In this document: positions 44,922 through 54,147 of the stretch, piece by piece
Numbering within the stretch: position 1 is the first letter of the stretch
Layout of the letters: each line of letters begins with the position of its first letter
Notes under the pieces: generated by a model
Database searches by the model: none
Seen by the model: only the letters and a program-made list of their open reading frames with translations
What the model was told of the DNA's origin: nothing
Position numbers and translations under genes: made by a program
Source of the DNA: Methanolacinia paynteri
GTDB lineage: Archaea > Halobacteriota > Methanomicrobia > Methanomicrobiales > Methanomicrobiaceae
Direction: 5' to 3'
Length of the DNA: 64,000 nt
NCBI RefSeq assembly: GCF_000784355.1
Contig: NZ_KN360930.1
Span: 1-64,000 of the forward strand

Positions 44922-46177
44922 GCACTTTCCTCCGTCTGGGTGGCACCTATATTTTTGTAATAATATAATTCATGATCCGGCAGGAGCTCGGGGTGGAATA
45001 TCTTTACGAGATCCGCAAGTATGACGTCAGGTTTGATTATTCCCGACTGCCAGTAGTCATCGCCGCCGTATTCATTTTCCCTTGCATTATAGTTGTAGAC
45101 ATTTCCTGTCTGGTAGGCCATGAATTTAGAATACCTGGAATCGTATGAAAGAAGATCAGCGGCGTCGTTTCCATACCCTGTATTCATCCAGAAATCGGCA
45201 TCCTGTGCCTTTTCATAAACAGATTCAAAATCGAGTGCAATGGAGCCGCTTTCGTTATTATCCGCATAGAGATAGTCGGCACCTGCATCGGCGAAGAGTT
45301 TTGCAACATAGCTGTCTCCACCCGCTGCATACCAGGTTCCCTGGAAATCTATTCCTGAAAATACAATGGGTTTTGTCCCGGCACTTTCGGCCAGGTCCCT
45401 GATTGTGGTATAGTTTTCCTCAATTCTGTCAAAGACCTCGTTGGCTGTTTTTTCTTTATTGTAAAACAGGGCGAAGAACTTGATCCATTCGGCACGCCCG
45501 AGGGGATCGTTTTCCATCCAGTCCGAGACTACTGCAGGAGTTAAGCCTGCTTCCTCCAGTTTGTCGCGGTTATCGTATTCATCCGTGTTGCTGGCAGAAC
45601 AGAAGACGACATCCGGATCAAGCTCTATCATCTGCTCGACCTTGAGCTGACTCTCCATCGACATCGCTCCGCTTCCGATCTCAAGCAGTTTGCCTTCGTC
45701 AGCGAGCTGTTGGTACTCGTCATCGTAAACAAGATCGATCCCGTTATGTCCTTTGATCGAGGAGGTCTCGTTCAGTTCTTTCAGGTGTGGAAGCTGTGTT
45801 GTTGAAAGAGTGATTATGGAATCTATTGGTATAGTGATAACTTCTGCATCCTGGTACCCTGATGGTATCTCCTCTCCCTCCTGGACGAGAAGGTATGTCA
45901 GGTCCTTCGAAGTTCTTCCCCACGGGTCGTTTACCTGGACTACTTTATATGTCCCGTGATATTCCACAGTATATCCTGTTGCATATTCGGGATATGCCTT
46001 GTCAGTAAAGAGATCTTCTGTATATGCGGATTGTTCCTGAACGGTTCCCGCGGACTGGCCATTGTCAGCACTGTTTAGAGAGAGGGAGATCCCCGTTATA
46101 GCAACCGCGATAATTATTGCCGCAACAAGTACAGCGTATATTATTTTTTTGTGTTTTTCATCTGCCAATTCATTCAC
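44918..46177 (-). CDS. membrane-anchored metal-complex-binding protein (FecB/BtuF-like, long form)
   Basis: A 419-residue extracytoplasmic solute-binding protein with an N-terminal uncleaved anchor (about residues 11-33) in place of a lipobox. It belongs to the class III binding proteins (QLKVEQMIELDPDVVFCS is the usual inter-lobe strand) but is longer than BtuF by about 100 residues at the N-terminus. The frame opens at GTG 46177; TTG 46168, five bases behind AAAGGTGA, is a better-placed start. It is the first gene of the coupled run binding protein-permease-ATPase-fused reductase-NifK-like and may also be co-transcribed with cbiZ, 78 bases upstream. Confidence 0.82.
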   Translation of the reverse strand: MNELADEKHKKIIYAVLVAAIIIAVAITGISLSLNSADNGQSAGTVQEQSAYTEDLFTDKAYPEYATGYTVEYHGTYKVVQVNDPWGRTSKDLTYLLVQEGEEIPSGYQDAEVITIPIDSIITLSTTQLPHLKELNETSSIKGHNGIDLVYDDEYQQLADEGKLLEIGSGAMSMESQLKVEQMIELDPDVVFCSASNTDEYDNRDKLEEAGLTPAVVSDWMENDPLGRAEWIKFFALFYNKEKTANEVFDRIEENYTTIRDLAESAGTKPIVFSGIDFQGTWYAAGGDSYVAKLFADAGADYLYADNNESGSIALDFESVYEKAQDADFWMNTGYGNDAADLLSYDSRYSKFMAYQTGNVYNYNARENEYGGDDYWQSGIIKPDVILADLVKIFHPELLPDHELYYYKNIGATQTEESA

Positions 46178-46255
46178 CTTTAGTGTTATTGGAAAAATCC
46201 TCTTTGTCGATCGCGGGATTAAGAATAGAAAATCCGGAGAACATTATCCAAATCC

Positions 46256-47392
46256 TCAAAAACCGCTTTTCACGCACCAGGAGCTTAGCCTGATCCAGTT
46301 GTCGATAATCGGGTCACGCTCGTTCATCACGTAGCTGAAGTCCGGGGAATTCCTGACGCCTGCCATCTCGGGAAGGGCCTTCATTATGGAAAATGCTGTT
46401 TTTTTGCCTGCATTTTCCGGGATAAGGCCCCAGTTGATCTCATCGACGATATGCAGAATTGAGGCGGTCATTGCAACAACGGAAGGGTTCTTTGAAAAGT
46501 CACGAAGGTTTTTAATGAACAACTCTTTTTTGTTCTCGCCTTCAAGCGAGGATGCGGTCTGCCAGTATTTTTTCTCGTCAATACCAAAGCGTTCCAGCCT
46601 GATCAGCATATCACGCTGGTTGTCAGGGTTAAGGCCGGTCTGCCTGTCAAGCGCCTCGGTTGTTGCATCTATTACGCATTTTGCGACAAGTTCCCCGAGT
46701 TTTGAGTGTTTTCCTGCCCATGTTATGACATTCGGGCTGTGCATGTTGGATATTACGCTGATCTGGTCTGTTCCCGATCCTGTGGCAATTCCTGTCGAAT
46801 ACCTGCTCGGGGCCATAAGCTGCTGGATTGCAACCGTTTTTGCTTCGGTTGCAGTCATTATCATCCTGCTTAATGCATGGGCTGGAAGCCTGGAACTTAT
46901 AATGATAATCGTGTTGATGGTCCCGCCTACGTATACCGAATTTCCGTCCTCTTCATGCCAGGATGCGGGATCTCCCGCTCTTCCGCCGTTTACTTCTATC
47001 CCGGCGGTGACTATTGCTGTTACTTCGAGATCACGAAAACACCGGCTGCTTATCGCGGCATTTTTCATCTTTGCCGCCGTCATCATCGCTGCAATTCGAC
47101 CTGGATTCAATCCCAGCCTTTTGGCATGTATTTCAGTATATGCCTCGACACTTCCTCCTTCCATGTCATGGCCGCAGTGCCCCCTTGTCTGATCCGGCTC
47201 ATGGTTGAAGACAGCCTCGAGATTTTCCTGGTAACCTCCGTTTACATATGAAGTGGTGATGCAATTCCTGTTTTCAGGTAGTTTTACAACTATGGTATTG
47301 TTATTCCGATAGATCTTCTCGCCGCTGCCGGTTTCATAGATCATCTTCAGTTCGGTAACTGGTTCTCCGGGTTTATTCTCATATTCTGCCAA
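46256..47392 (-). CDS. cbiZ: adenosylcobinamide amidohydrolase (CbiZ-like)
   Basis: A 378-residue protein with the CbiZ core: AIVTAGIEVNGGRAGDPASW near residue 128, GGTINTIIIIS near 154, TATEAKTVAIQQLMAPSRYS near 177 and GIATGSGTDQ near 199. CbiZ cuts the aminopropanol side chain from (adenosyl)cobinamide to give cobyric acid, allowing salvaged corrinoids to be rebuilt. The protein has about 150 extra C-terminal residues beyond the core. The start is TTG 47392, nine bases behind GAGGAG; an ATG at 47344 is an alternative. Upstream lies a 290-base gap; downstream is the second importer. Confidence 0.83.
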   Translation of the reverse strand: MAEYENKPGEPVTELKMIYETGSGEKIYRNNNTIVVKLPENRNCITTSYVNGGYQENLEAVFNHEPDQTRGHCGHDMEGGSVEAYTEIHAKRLGLNPGRIAAMMTAAKMKNAAISSRCFRDLEVTAIVTAGIEVNGGRAGDPASWHEEDGNSVYVGGTINTIIIISSRLPAHALSRMIMTATEAKTVAIQQLMAPSRYSTGIATGSGTDQISVISNMHSPNVITWAGKHSKLGELVAKCVIDATTEALDRQTGLNPDNQRDMLIRLERFGIDEKKYWQTASSLEGENKKELFIKNLRDFSKNPSVVAMTASILHIVDEINWGLIPENAGKKTAFSIMKALPEMAGVRNSPDFSYVMNERDPIIDNWIRLSSWCVKSGF

Positions 47393-47682
47393 GACAAATT
47401 TCTCCTCAAATTTTTACCAAAACATTGCTCTAATGGCCTGCTTTGTTCTCTCCGTATTTTGTTGATTTCAATTAAATCCATGAAGAGGTAACAAGATACA
47501 GACAGCTTTAACCAGGTGAAATTGTGCTGATGTAAAGCCGGACTTGTTGAAGGCCTGTAGTAGAACAATCAGGGATTTTTCTGCACTTAGTACAATTTGT
47601 TTTAGTTAAATAAAATTATTTTTAATTGATTTTCAGCCCTGTTAGAAAGATTAAAAACATTTCTCTTATCCGTGAAAACTGA

Positions 47683-48666
47683 TTAAAAATGGAGAGCTCT
47701 TCTTTGCCGGGAAATTCTGTTCTCGATCTCTTCTGCCGACATTCCCGGAAGTTCATGTGTCACAAAATCCGGTGAAACGAAATCAACAATCTCCCTGCAC
47801 CTCTCTGACGAAAAGGGCCGGTGCTGGTCTACATTCTTCAGGAGTTCGTATATGCACGAATATTTCTCTTCAAGTGTCATCCTGGGATAATTCTCAGGTT
47901 CCTCCATCTCGTTCTGATAATTGCCGGAGGTGCTAAGGTGGAAATGAATGCCGGCTATTTTTTCGAGAATATTCTCATCAAGCTTTCCTAATAATTCCAG
48001 CACTATATCGATTGCTTCTTCTTCGTCATTACAGGAACACGTGGCGTTCATGAGATGACCCGTGTCCAGGAGAAGTTTCCAGTTTTTAAACTCAAGTTTA
48101 TCGACAAATTTCGCCGCAGCGTCCGAATCGAGAAATGTCAGACCCGGATACCACAGGTTTTCGATATAGATGTCAAATGGAGGCTCTCCGCCCGGGAATC
48201 GTGATGCAACTTCATTCAAAAATTCGGCAGTTCCTTCAAGAATTTCTTTGTCTGAATAAGGCTGAATTTTTTTGAAAGCAGTGCCGATCTCCGTATAAGC
48301 TGCATGAAACACACCATATGCAGGTTTTAAAACCGATGCATATGATATGGCCTCGCAGAAGTTTGATACAACTTCATTGCGACTTTTCCCGCCGTAAAAA
48401 TATTTCAGTGATTCATCAGGGATTTCTTCAGGAACCCTGAAATTTTCATCTTCCCACAACCTGTACCATCCCATGAAAGAAGGGAGATGGACTGAAGATA
48501 CCAGATCAGCAGGGATCTCTGCCGGTACTTCTTCGAAATTAACCAGAAGTTCTATTCCGTCAAGCTGGTGTCTTTGCACAAAGCTTCTGACATTGTCCCA
48601 GCTTTTATCGAATTTGTTCAGATCGTATTCGTAAATTGAAAAACTCATTTGTTCTCTGTATTTCAT
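47683..48666 (-). CDS. xylose-isomerase-like TIM barrel, possible CbiR-type corrinoid enzyme
   Basis: A 327-residue protein of the AP endonuclease 2/xylose isomerase-like barrel superfamily. Landmarks are DGIELLV (about 36), IYIENLW (about 166), LLLDTGHLMN (about 195) and IAGIHFHLSTSG (about 237), which supply Glu, Asp and His ligands for metal. The cobamide-remodelling enzyme CbiR belongs to this superfamily and does the same reaction as CbiZ. The position here, coupled to the chelatase D subunit (ATGA) and next to cbiZ, makes a CbiR-like role plausible. Family membership is clear, the specific function is inference. GGAGATG precedes ATG 48666. Confidence 0.65.
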   Translation of the reverse strand: MKYREQMSFSIYEYDLNKFDKSWDNVRSFVQRHQLDGIELLVNFEEVPAEIPADLVSSVHLPSFMGWYRLWEDENFRVPEEIPDESLKYFYGGKSRNEVVSNFCEAISYASVLKPAYGVFHAAYTEIGTAFKKIQPYSDKEILEGTAEFLNEVASRFPGGEPPFDIYIENLWYPGLTFLDSDAAAKFVDKLEFKNWKLLLDTGHLMNATCSCNDEEEAIDIVLELLGKLDENILEKIAGIHFHLSTSGNYQNEMEEPENYPRMTLEEKYSCIYELLKNVDQHRPFSSERCREIVDFVSPDFVTHELPGMSAEEIENRISRQRRALHF

Positions 48667-50603
48667 GTAGGCATCTCCTTTAGTACAATATTACCGACAG
48701 ATCCTGCCAGTTTACTGCTGTCGAGTTCATCGAGACGGAGGTAGATGGCGTCGAGTTCAAATGCGAGGTCCACGGCGAGGCCCATTCTCGGGAAGCCTTC
48801 CTCAGTGTCAACAACAACATATTTTATTTTCTGTCCGGTGACTTTTTCAGCTGCTTCCTTCAGCTCCTCGTATGAATTTTTACCGGATTCGGAGGTGTTC
48901 GCCCTGCCGTCCGTCAGGATAACTACCGTTTTGGAGTCCATAGATTTTGAGTATCGTCCCTGTGTCAGGAGTTTTGCCGCTTCTATAAGTCCTTTTGAGA
49001 GAGGTGTCCTTCCACCTGTCGGTATCTCTTTCAGCAGTTTGTACGCGAGATCGGTGCTCCTGGTCGGGGGAAGAAGAAGGGTTGCCTCGTTTTTCCTGAA
49101 TATCATAAGGCCGACCATGTCTCTCTTCTGGTACGCGTCGTTTAAAAGAGAAAGAATGGCTCCTTTCACTGCCACCATTCTCTTCCTTACACCCATCGAT
49201 CCGCTGGCGTCGACAAGGAAGAGTATGACATCTCCGGTCTTTTTTTCCCGGATCTTCTCCCTCAGATCGACTTTGTCTACCTTAATTGCGAGCCCTTTTT
49301 TATCTCTCTTAACCTGAAATGGAGCAGCTGCTCTCAGTGAAGCATCGATTGCGATGTCGTTTTTATTTCTGTCCTGCTGTCTGTAGGAGAAATAATGGCC
49401 GCTCTTATCCTTGCTGATATTTCGTCTCCTGCGGCCATTGCTTGCTTTCTTCGATTTGGATCTGCCCTTCTCGTCAAGAAATTCGATGACGCTGAAGACT
49501 GAACCGATATCGAATACCTGTTCCGGTGGCGGCAGATTATTTATGTTTTCGTTATTTCTGTCGGAATCTTCCGATTGATCCCGATTCTGTTTGTCGTTCT
49601 CATCACTTTGATCCATCTCCTGGTTCGGTCCTGAATTTTTTTGCCTGTTATCCTGCCTGCCTTCATTTTCCTTACCCTCCTCTTTCTCTTCGTCTTCATT
49701 ATCATCCTCATTGTTTTGGGTATCGGGGTTCTGGGGAGGATTCCCGTCGGGAGGGCTTCTTCTCCTGTGCTCTAGGGTCATTAAAGCGGCCAGTTTGATA
49801 TCTTCGAAAACGACATCATCCCTGCCGTCGATTGCAGCCAGTGTTTTTGCCGTTTTTGCAAGCGCGATATCTCCTCTCTGCCCGGAAACGTTCAGTTCGA
49901 TGCATAATTCCGAGATCATATCGAGCAGCGATTCGGGAATCATTACATAGGGAAGTCTTTCCTTTGCCTTTCTGATATTTTCCCTGGTCTCATTGATTTC
50001 GTCGGAATATTCTTTTAAAAACTGAACAGAGTCTTTCTCGAAGGCAAGACAGTTTCTGATTATTTTGGATCTCTCACTTTCATCTTCTATCTTTTCGGTT
50101 TCAATACAGATATCAAACCGATCAAGAATCTGGGGAGAAAGTTCTCCCTCGTCAGGGTCCATTGTGGCGGTAAGAATATACCTCATACTGATTTTTTCTG
50201 AAAATCCATCCCTTTCCAGTATTATACTGCCCGTATCCGCGGTGTTTAGTATCCCGTGAACTATCTTTTCATCAAGCAGGTTGATGTCGTCTGCAACAAC
50301 AATCTGGCAGTCGCTTTCGGCCAGGATTCCTTTTACAATTCCTATATTTCCTTCAGTTATTGCCTTTTCAATATCAATTGAGCCGAACAGCCTGTCTTCT
50401 GTAGTGTTCTGCGGGACAATCCTGATCCGCTTATCATCTGTTATTGTAGATGCTGATCTTGCAAGAACAGTCTTTGCAGATCCACAACTGCCAGTAATAA
50501 GCAGCCCTTTAATATCTTCATTTACAAGGGTGCAAAGTATCGCCTTCTTCGCGGTCTCATTCCCTACTATGGCAGGGAACGGATAGTTAACAAATTCGCT
50601 CAC
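48663..50603 (-). CDS. ChlD/BchD-type chelatase subunit (AAA+ plus VWA)
   Basis: The 646-residue protein has an N-terminal AAA+ domain (residues 10-280, P-loop GSCGSAKT), an acidic Asn/Asp/Glu-rich linker (about 285-370) and a C-terminal von Willebrand A domain with a complete metal-ion site, DASGSMG, TGGRTP and TDGRAN. This is the D-subunit layout of magnesium and cobalt chelatases, which bridges the I-subunit ring and the large CobN/BchH subunit. GTG 50603 overlaps the I-subunit stop (GTGA), and its own stop overlaps the TIM-barrel start. The large subunit is probably the CobN-like protein at 34050-37796, encoded apart. Confidence 0.88.
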   Translation of the reverse strand: MSEFVNYPFPAIVGNETAKKAILCTLVNEDIKGLLITGSCGSAKTVLARSASTITDDKRIRIVPQNTTEDRLFGSIDIEKAITEGNIGIVKGILAESDCQIVVADDINLLDEKIVHGILNTADTGSIILERDGFSEKISMRYILTATMDPDEGELSPQILDRFDICIETEKIEDESERSKIIRNCLAFEKDSVQFLKEYSDEINETRENIRKAKERLPYVMIPESLLDMISELCIELNVSGQRGDIALAKTAKTLAAIDGRDDVVFEDIKLAALMTLEHRRRSPPDGNPPQNPDTQNNEDDNEDEEKEEGKENEGRQDNRQKNSGPNQEMDQSDENDKQNRDQSEDSDRNNENINNLPPPEQVFDIGSVFSVIEFLDEKGRSKSKKASNGRRRRNISKDKSGHYFSYRQQDRNKNDIAIDASLRAAAPFQVKRDKKGLAIKVDKVDLREKIREKKTGDVILFLVDASGSMGVRKRMVAVKGAILSLLNDAYQKRDMVGLMIFRKNEATLLLPPTRSTDLAYKLLKEIPTGGRTPLSKGLIEAAKLLTQGRYSKSMDSKTVVILTDGRANTSESGKNSYEELKEAAEKVTGQKIKYVVVDTEEGFPRMGLAVDLAFELDAIYLRLDELDSSKLAGSVGNIVLKEMPT

Positions 50604-51640
50604 TTTGCATAACTCTCCGAGATAACGGAATCAATCTTGTCAAATTCCAGTTTTGCCTCTTCGAACGGAAGTTTCCTCATACGGTGCGGCAGTGCCAGTC
50701 GTGCGGCTTTTATGAGATCTTCTCTCATTATTTCATCTCTTTCATCAAGGGCTGCAAAGGCGACGGAAGTCTTTACGAAGGTAATATCGGACCTGTGCCC
50801 GTCGACTCCAAGGAAGAGCGAGATCTTCACCGATGTTTCAAGTAGAAGATCGTCGGGCTCCATCTCTTTCAGGATCGATTTCGCATTCCCTATGCGATCC
50901 CGGATCTCCTGCTGCATCGGTTCATACAATTCGCAGAATGCGTGAGGATCTTTCTCAAATTCAAGCCTTTTTCTGATGATCCCGGTCCTTGTTTTGATCT
51001 CTCTTTCTCCTTCCACGTTGACCGAGAGACCGAAACGGTCAAGAAGCTGCGGGCGCAGGTCTCCTTCTTCGGGGTTCATTGTCCCTACGAGCATAAAGCG
51101 GGCCGGGTGCGAGTATGAAATTCCTTCACGTTCTACGAAGTTTGTACCCATCGCTGCGGCATCGAGCAGGAGATCCACGATATGATCGTCGAGAAGATTG
51201 ACCTCATCGACATAGAGAATATTCCCGTTGGCTGAAGCAAGAACACCGGGCTCGAATTTCTTTTTCCCTTTTGTAATGGCATGTTCGATGTCGAGCGTTC
51301 CCGCGACACGATCTTCTGTTGCACTTATCGGGAGTTCTACCACACGCATCCTGATATATTCATATTCTGGAGCTTCACCCGATTCGATCAACTCCCTGCA
51401 TGAAGGACAGAGATACCTTGTCTGTCCTGCTTCGCAGTGGAAGATGCAATCTTTAATTACCTTTCTTTCAGGGAGAAGATCTGCTATTGCTCTTACTGCC
51501 GTTGATTTTGCAGTCCCTTTTTCTCCCTTGATCAGGACTCCCCCGATTGAAGGATTGACTACGTTTACGAGGAGTGCATCCTTCATATTATTCTGCCCGA
51601 CAATTGCAGAAAACGGGTAAACAGGGTTATCTTCAGTCAT
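50600..51640 (-). CDS. ChlI/BchI-type AAA+ chelatase subunit
   Basis: A 346-residue AAA+ ATPase: [15 protein letters not shown] at the start, P-loop [10 protein letters not shown] (about 36-45), Walker [13 protein letters not shown] (about 141-152), arginine-finger region [17 protein letters not shown] (about 188-204). Two Cys pairs (CIFHC and CPSC, residues 65-80) suggest a small metal site, found in some archaeal and cobaltochelatase members. It forms the ATP-driven hexamer that remodels the large subunit. ATG 51640 has GAGGGA upstream and lies inside the end of a possible small upstream gene. Confidence 0.88.
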   Translation of the reverse strand: MTEDNPVYPFSAIVGQNNMKDALLVNVVNPSIGGVLIKGEKGTAKSTAVRAIADLLPERKVIKDCIFHCEAGQTRYLCPSCRELIESGEAPEYEYIRMRVVELPISATEDRVAGTLDIEHAITKGKKKFEPGVLASANGNILYVDEVNLLDDHIVDLLLDAAAMGTNFVEREGISYSHPARFMLVGTMNPEEGDLRPQLLDRFGLSVNVEGEREIKTRTGIIRKRLEFEKDPHAFCELYEPMQQEIRDRIGNAKSILKEMEPDDLLLETSVKISLFLGVDGHRSDITFVKTSVAFAALDERDEIMREDLIKAARLALPHRMRKLPFEEAKLEFDKIDSVISESYAK

Positions 51641-51842
51641 AATTTCCCTCAATTAAGGCGATTACGATTGCTGCATTCTTCAGATTCACTGCTGCTACAA
51701 ATCCGTTTGAATTAAAAGAATTGAGCCTTAGACCTCCGGCTGTTTTAAATATCAGCAGAGGATCTTTGCAAAAATTAATATTTTTGAAAATATTCCCGGT
51801 CAATTTAAACACCTGCTTTTCAACTGTAATAAAAGCTGACAA
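51633..51842 (-). CDS. possible small protein coupled to the chelatase operon
   Basis: A 69-codon frame whose end overlaps the ChlI-type gene by eight bases. Its C-terminal half ([33 protein letters not shown], given as the last 33 residues in two parts: [33 protein letters not shown]) has balanced composition and strand-like alternation. No SD site precedes ATG 51842 and I recognise no family. It could be a real leader gene of the chelatase operon or a chance frame. Confidence 0.4.
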   Translation of the reverse strand: MSAFITVEKQVFKLTGNIFKNINFCKDPLLIFKTAGGLRLNSFNSNGFVAAVNLKNAAIVIALIEGNYD

Positions 51843-52191
51843 AATTTTGGATAAATATATTTTGTGTTTGAGAAAATTTATTTTTGTTGATCGGGAAATG
51901 TTTTTTTCTTAATATGTTCAAGCGGCTCAGGCGTAAATATTTTAAGCATTTTACTATTTGTCTATTAGGATCTTTAGAATTATAAAACAAATAAAAAAGA
52001 TATATTTAAAATTAATTTGATATATTGTTCAGATATTCTGTCAGGTGATCACTATAATAGTTATCTCGTCAATAATCTGTTTTTTTGGTTATCGGGGTTA
52101 TTTTGGGGAGCTGATTTTTGAATACAATTTGAATATGGCAAAGAGGGCAGGTCAGTAAGAGTTCTTTTTGTCTTCCGAGAGGTGCAATTAT
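51843..52191. promoter_or_regulatory. divergent promoter region, chelatase operon and pilus ATPase
   Basis: This AT-rich gap of about 350 bases separates the leftward chelatase operon from the rightward secretion ATPase gene. Several TATA-like stretches (for example around 51998-52003 and 52020-52025) occur, but none can be assigned firmly. I see no gene and no GC-rich structured repeat. Confidence 0.35.
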
Positions 52192-53964
52192 ATGAAAATT
52201 CCACGGCTATCGCTTCCGGTAAATCCGGGAAAAGAAAAAACCACTGCCCGGAACGCCGGCGAAAACGTAGATGATGTAAATCGTCATGAAACCGGTAATA
52301 CAGGTCTTTTTAAGTTCAGACCCTCAAGAAAAGAGGCCGGAGAAGGAGAACCAGCCTTCTCCTTTAAAACAAAAATGAAAGTAAAAATTAAAACCGGTCC
52401 TGATGGGAGGTCCGATCATGGTAAAGAGATAGTTGAATCCGTCGATCACGAAAAAAGCGTTGTCGATGAAAAAATCGATAAAATCCTGAAGGATTATCTG
52501 GATACTGAATACTTACTCCCGGAATTGACAGAGGAAGAGGTTGACTGGGTTGTTGAGCGATACTGGCTGAAGCCGCCCTTTTCATATGTAAAGATTGTGA
52601 AGAACTGGGAGTTCGATCTGACTTACACGATTATCGAGCCGAAGATAACGAAAGAGGAGCTGATTGTTCTTGAAGAGACTTATGAGTACCTTAGAACTGC
52701 TCTGGTATTTGATTCTCCTAAACCGAAAGGAGATCTGACAGTTGATCCTGAATTTGTCAGGAAAGCTATAAAATCGTTTAATCCATCGATAAGCGATGAA
52801 AGGACTGATATCCTGATCTATTACCTGCAGAGGAATTTTACCGGTTACGGCAAGCTCGATCCGATGATGAATGATGAAAACATCGAGGATATTACCTGCA
52901 ACGGTGCAAACATCCCATTGTATATCTTCCATCGCAAGTATTCCAATCTCAGGACGAATCTCGTTTTCGACAATATTGAGCTGAATAAATATGTTCTCAA
53001 ACTTGCCCAGAAAGCGGACAAACAACTCTCCCTGACAACGCCGATAATCGATGCCGCTCTCCCGACAGGTGCGAGGGCACAGATAACGTACAGTGATATA
53101 GTATCGTCGAAAGGAAGTTCCTTTACAATCCGAAAATTTAAGACAGATCCCATGACTCCTGCGGATCTTATCTCGATTGGGACATATGATGCAGAGTTAA
53201 TGGCTTTCATCTGGCTTGCAGTTGAGAACAACAAGAGCATAATTATTGTAGGAGGCACTGCATCGGGGAAGACGTCGACGATGAATGCCACATCCTTCTT
53301 CATTCCGCCGATTGCAAAGATTGTCTCTATAGAGGATACGAGAGAGATCCAGCTTCCGCACGAAAACTGGCTTGCCATGAGAACAAGAGATACGGGTATC
53401 TCTGCCACGGAATCCGATGTCGATATGTTCATGCTTCTCAAGGCAGCCCTGAGGCAGCGTCCGGAGTATATAATCGTGGGAGAAGTAAGGGGTTCAGAAG
53501 CACAGACATTGTTTCAGGCTATGAATACCGGCCATACTACTTATTCGACCCTTCATGCCGGCGGCGTAAGTGAAGCCATCAACAGGCTTACACATGAGCC
53601 GATAAATGTTCCGCGTGTCATGTTCGGTGCACTCGATCTTATGATTATCCAGGGACTTCAGTTTGATGAAGGGCATGGCTTCCGGCGCTGTCTTTCGATC
53701 AATGAGATGATCGTGAATGACGGGGATATCAGGTGGAATGAGATCTATAAGTGGGATCATATAAATGATAAATTTATTAAAAATCAAAAAAGATCCAGGA
53801 TTTTGGATGATATTGCGTATACTCACGGGTGGAATGACGAGACACTTGAGTACAATCTACAGATAAGAAAAAGCATGCTCGAGCGTTTTGTCGAGAAGAA
53901 AATAAGTGACAACCTCCAGATAAGTCATTTCATAAACGAGCTAAGAAAGACCTGCAACAAATAA
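52192..53964 (+). CDS. type II/IV secretion (pilus assembly) ATPase
   Basis: A 590-residue ATPase of the GspE/TadA/ArlI group. After a polar, Lys-rich, probably disordered N-terminus (about 80 residues) and an N-terminal domain, it has Walker A GGTASGKTST (about 354-363), the Asp box SIEDTREIQLP, Walker B EYIIVGEVRG and the His box TGHTTYSTLHAG. It powers assembly of a type IV pilus at the cytoplasmic face, with the TadC-like membrane protein at 63598. ATG 52192 lies eight bases behind GAGGTG. The pilins and the platform gene lie downstream. Confidence 0.9.
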   Translation: MKIPRLSLPVNPGKEKTTARNAGENVDDVNRHETGNTGLFKFRPSRKEAGEGEPAFSFKTKMKVKIKTGPDGRSDHGKEIVESVDHEKSVVDEKIDKILKDYLDTEYLLPELTEEEVDWVVERYWLKPPFSYVKIVKNWEFDLTYTIIEPKITKEELIVLEETYEYLRTALVFDSPKPKGDLTVDPEFVRKAIKSFNPSISDERTDILIYYLQRNFTGYGKLDPMMNDENIEDITCNGANIPLYIFHRKYSNLRTNLVFDNIELNKYVLKLAQKADKQLSLTTPIIDAALPTGARAQITYSDIVSSKGSSFTIRKFKTDPMTPADLISIGTYDAELMAFIWLAVENNKSIIIVGGTASGKTSTMNATSFFIPPIAKIVSIEDTREIQLPHENWLAMRTRDTGISATESDVDMFMLLKAALRQRPEYIIVGEVRGSEAQTLFQAMNTGHTTYSTLHAGGVSEAINRLTHEPINVPRVMFGALDLMIIQGLQFDEGHGFRRCLSINEMIVNDGDIRWNEIYKWDHINDKFIKNQKRSRILDDIAYTHGWNDETLEYNLQIRKSMLERFVEKKISDNLQISHFINELRKTCNK

Positions 53965-54147
53965 TAAGAATATTTTATTGTTGGCTCTTGTTCTGTTCAA
54001 TTTTTTATTGTGAACTGGATTTTTTTACTAATTTTTAGTCAAAAGCCGGAGCTGGCTCCTTAATATTTATGCTATTGATACAGTTTACCGGGATCTTATT
54101 GTCCTGTTCAAAACAGGGATATAGCAGGTAGTTCATCCGGTAGAAAA
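53965..54147 (+). terminator. T-rich termination region after the pilus ATPase
   Basis: Several T-runs (54000-54006, 54023-54029, 54034-54038) follow the ATPase stop in this short convergent gap. They can end its transcript; no structured repeat is present. Confidence 0.4.

Noticed and set aside
47393-47682. A cobalamin riboswitch before cbiZ, btuF or cobN
   Set aside because: I looked for the B12-box core and the usual stem layout on both strands in these leaders and did not see it.
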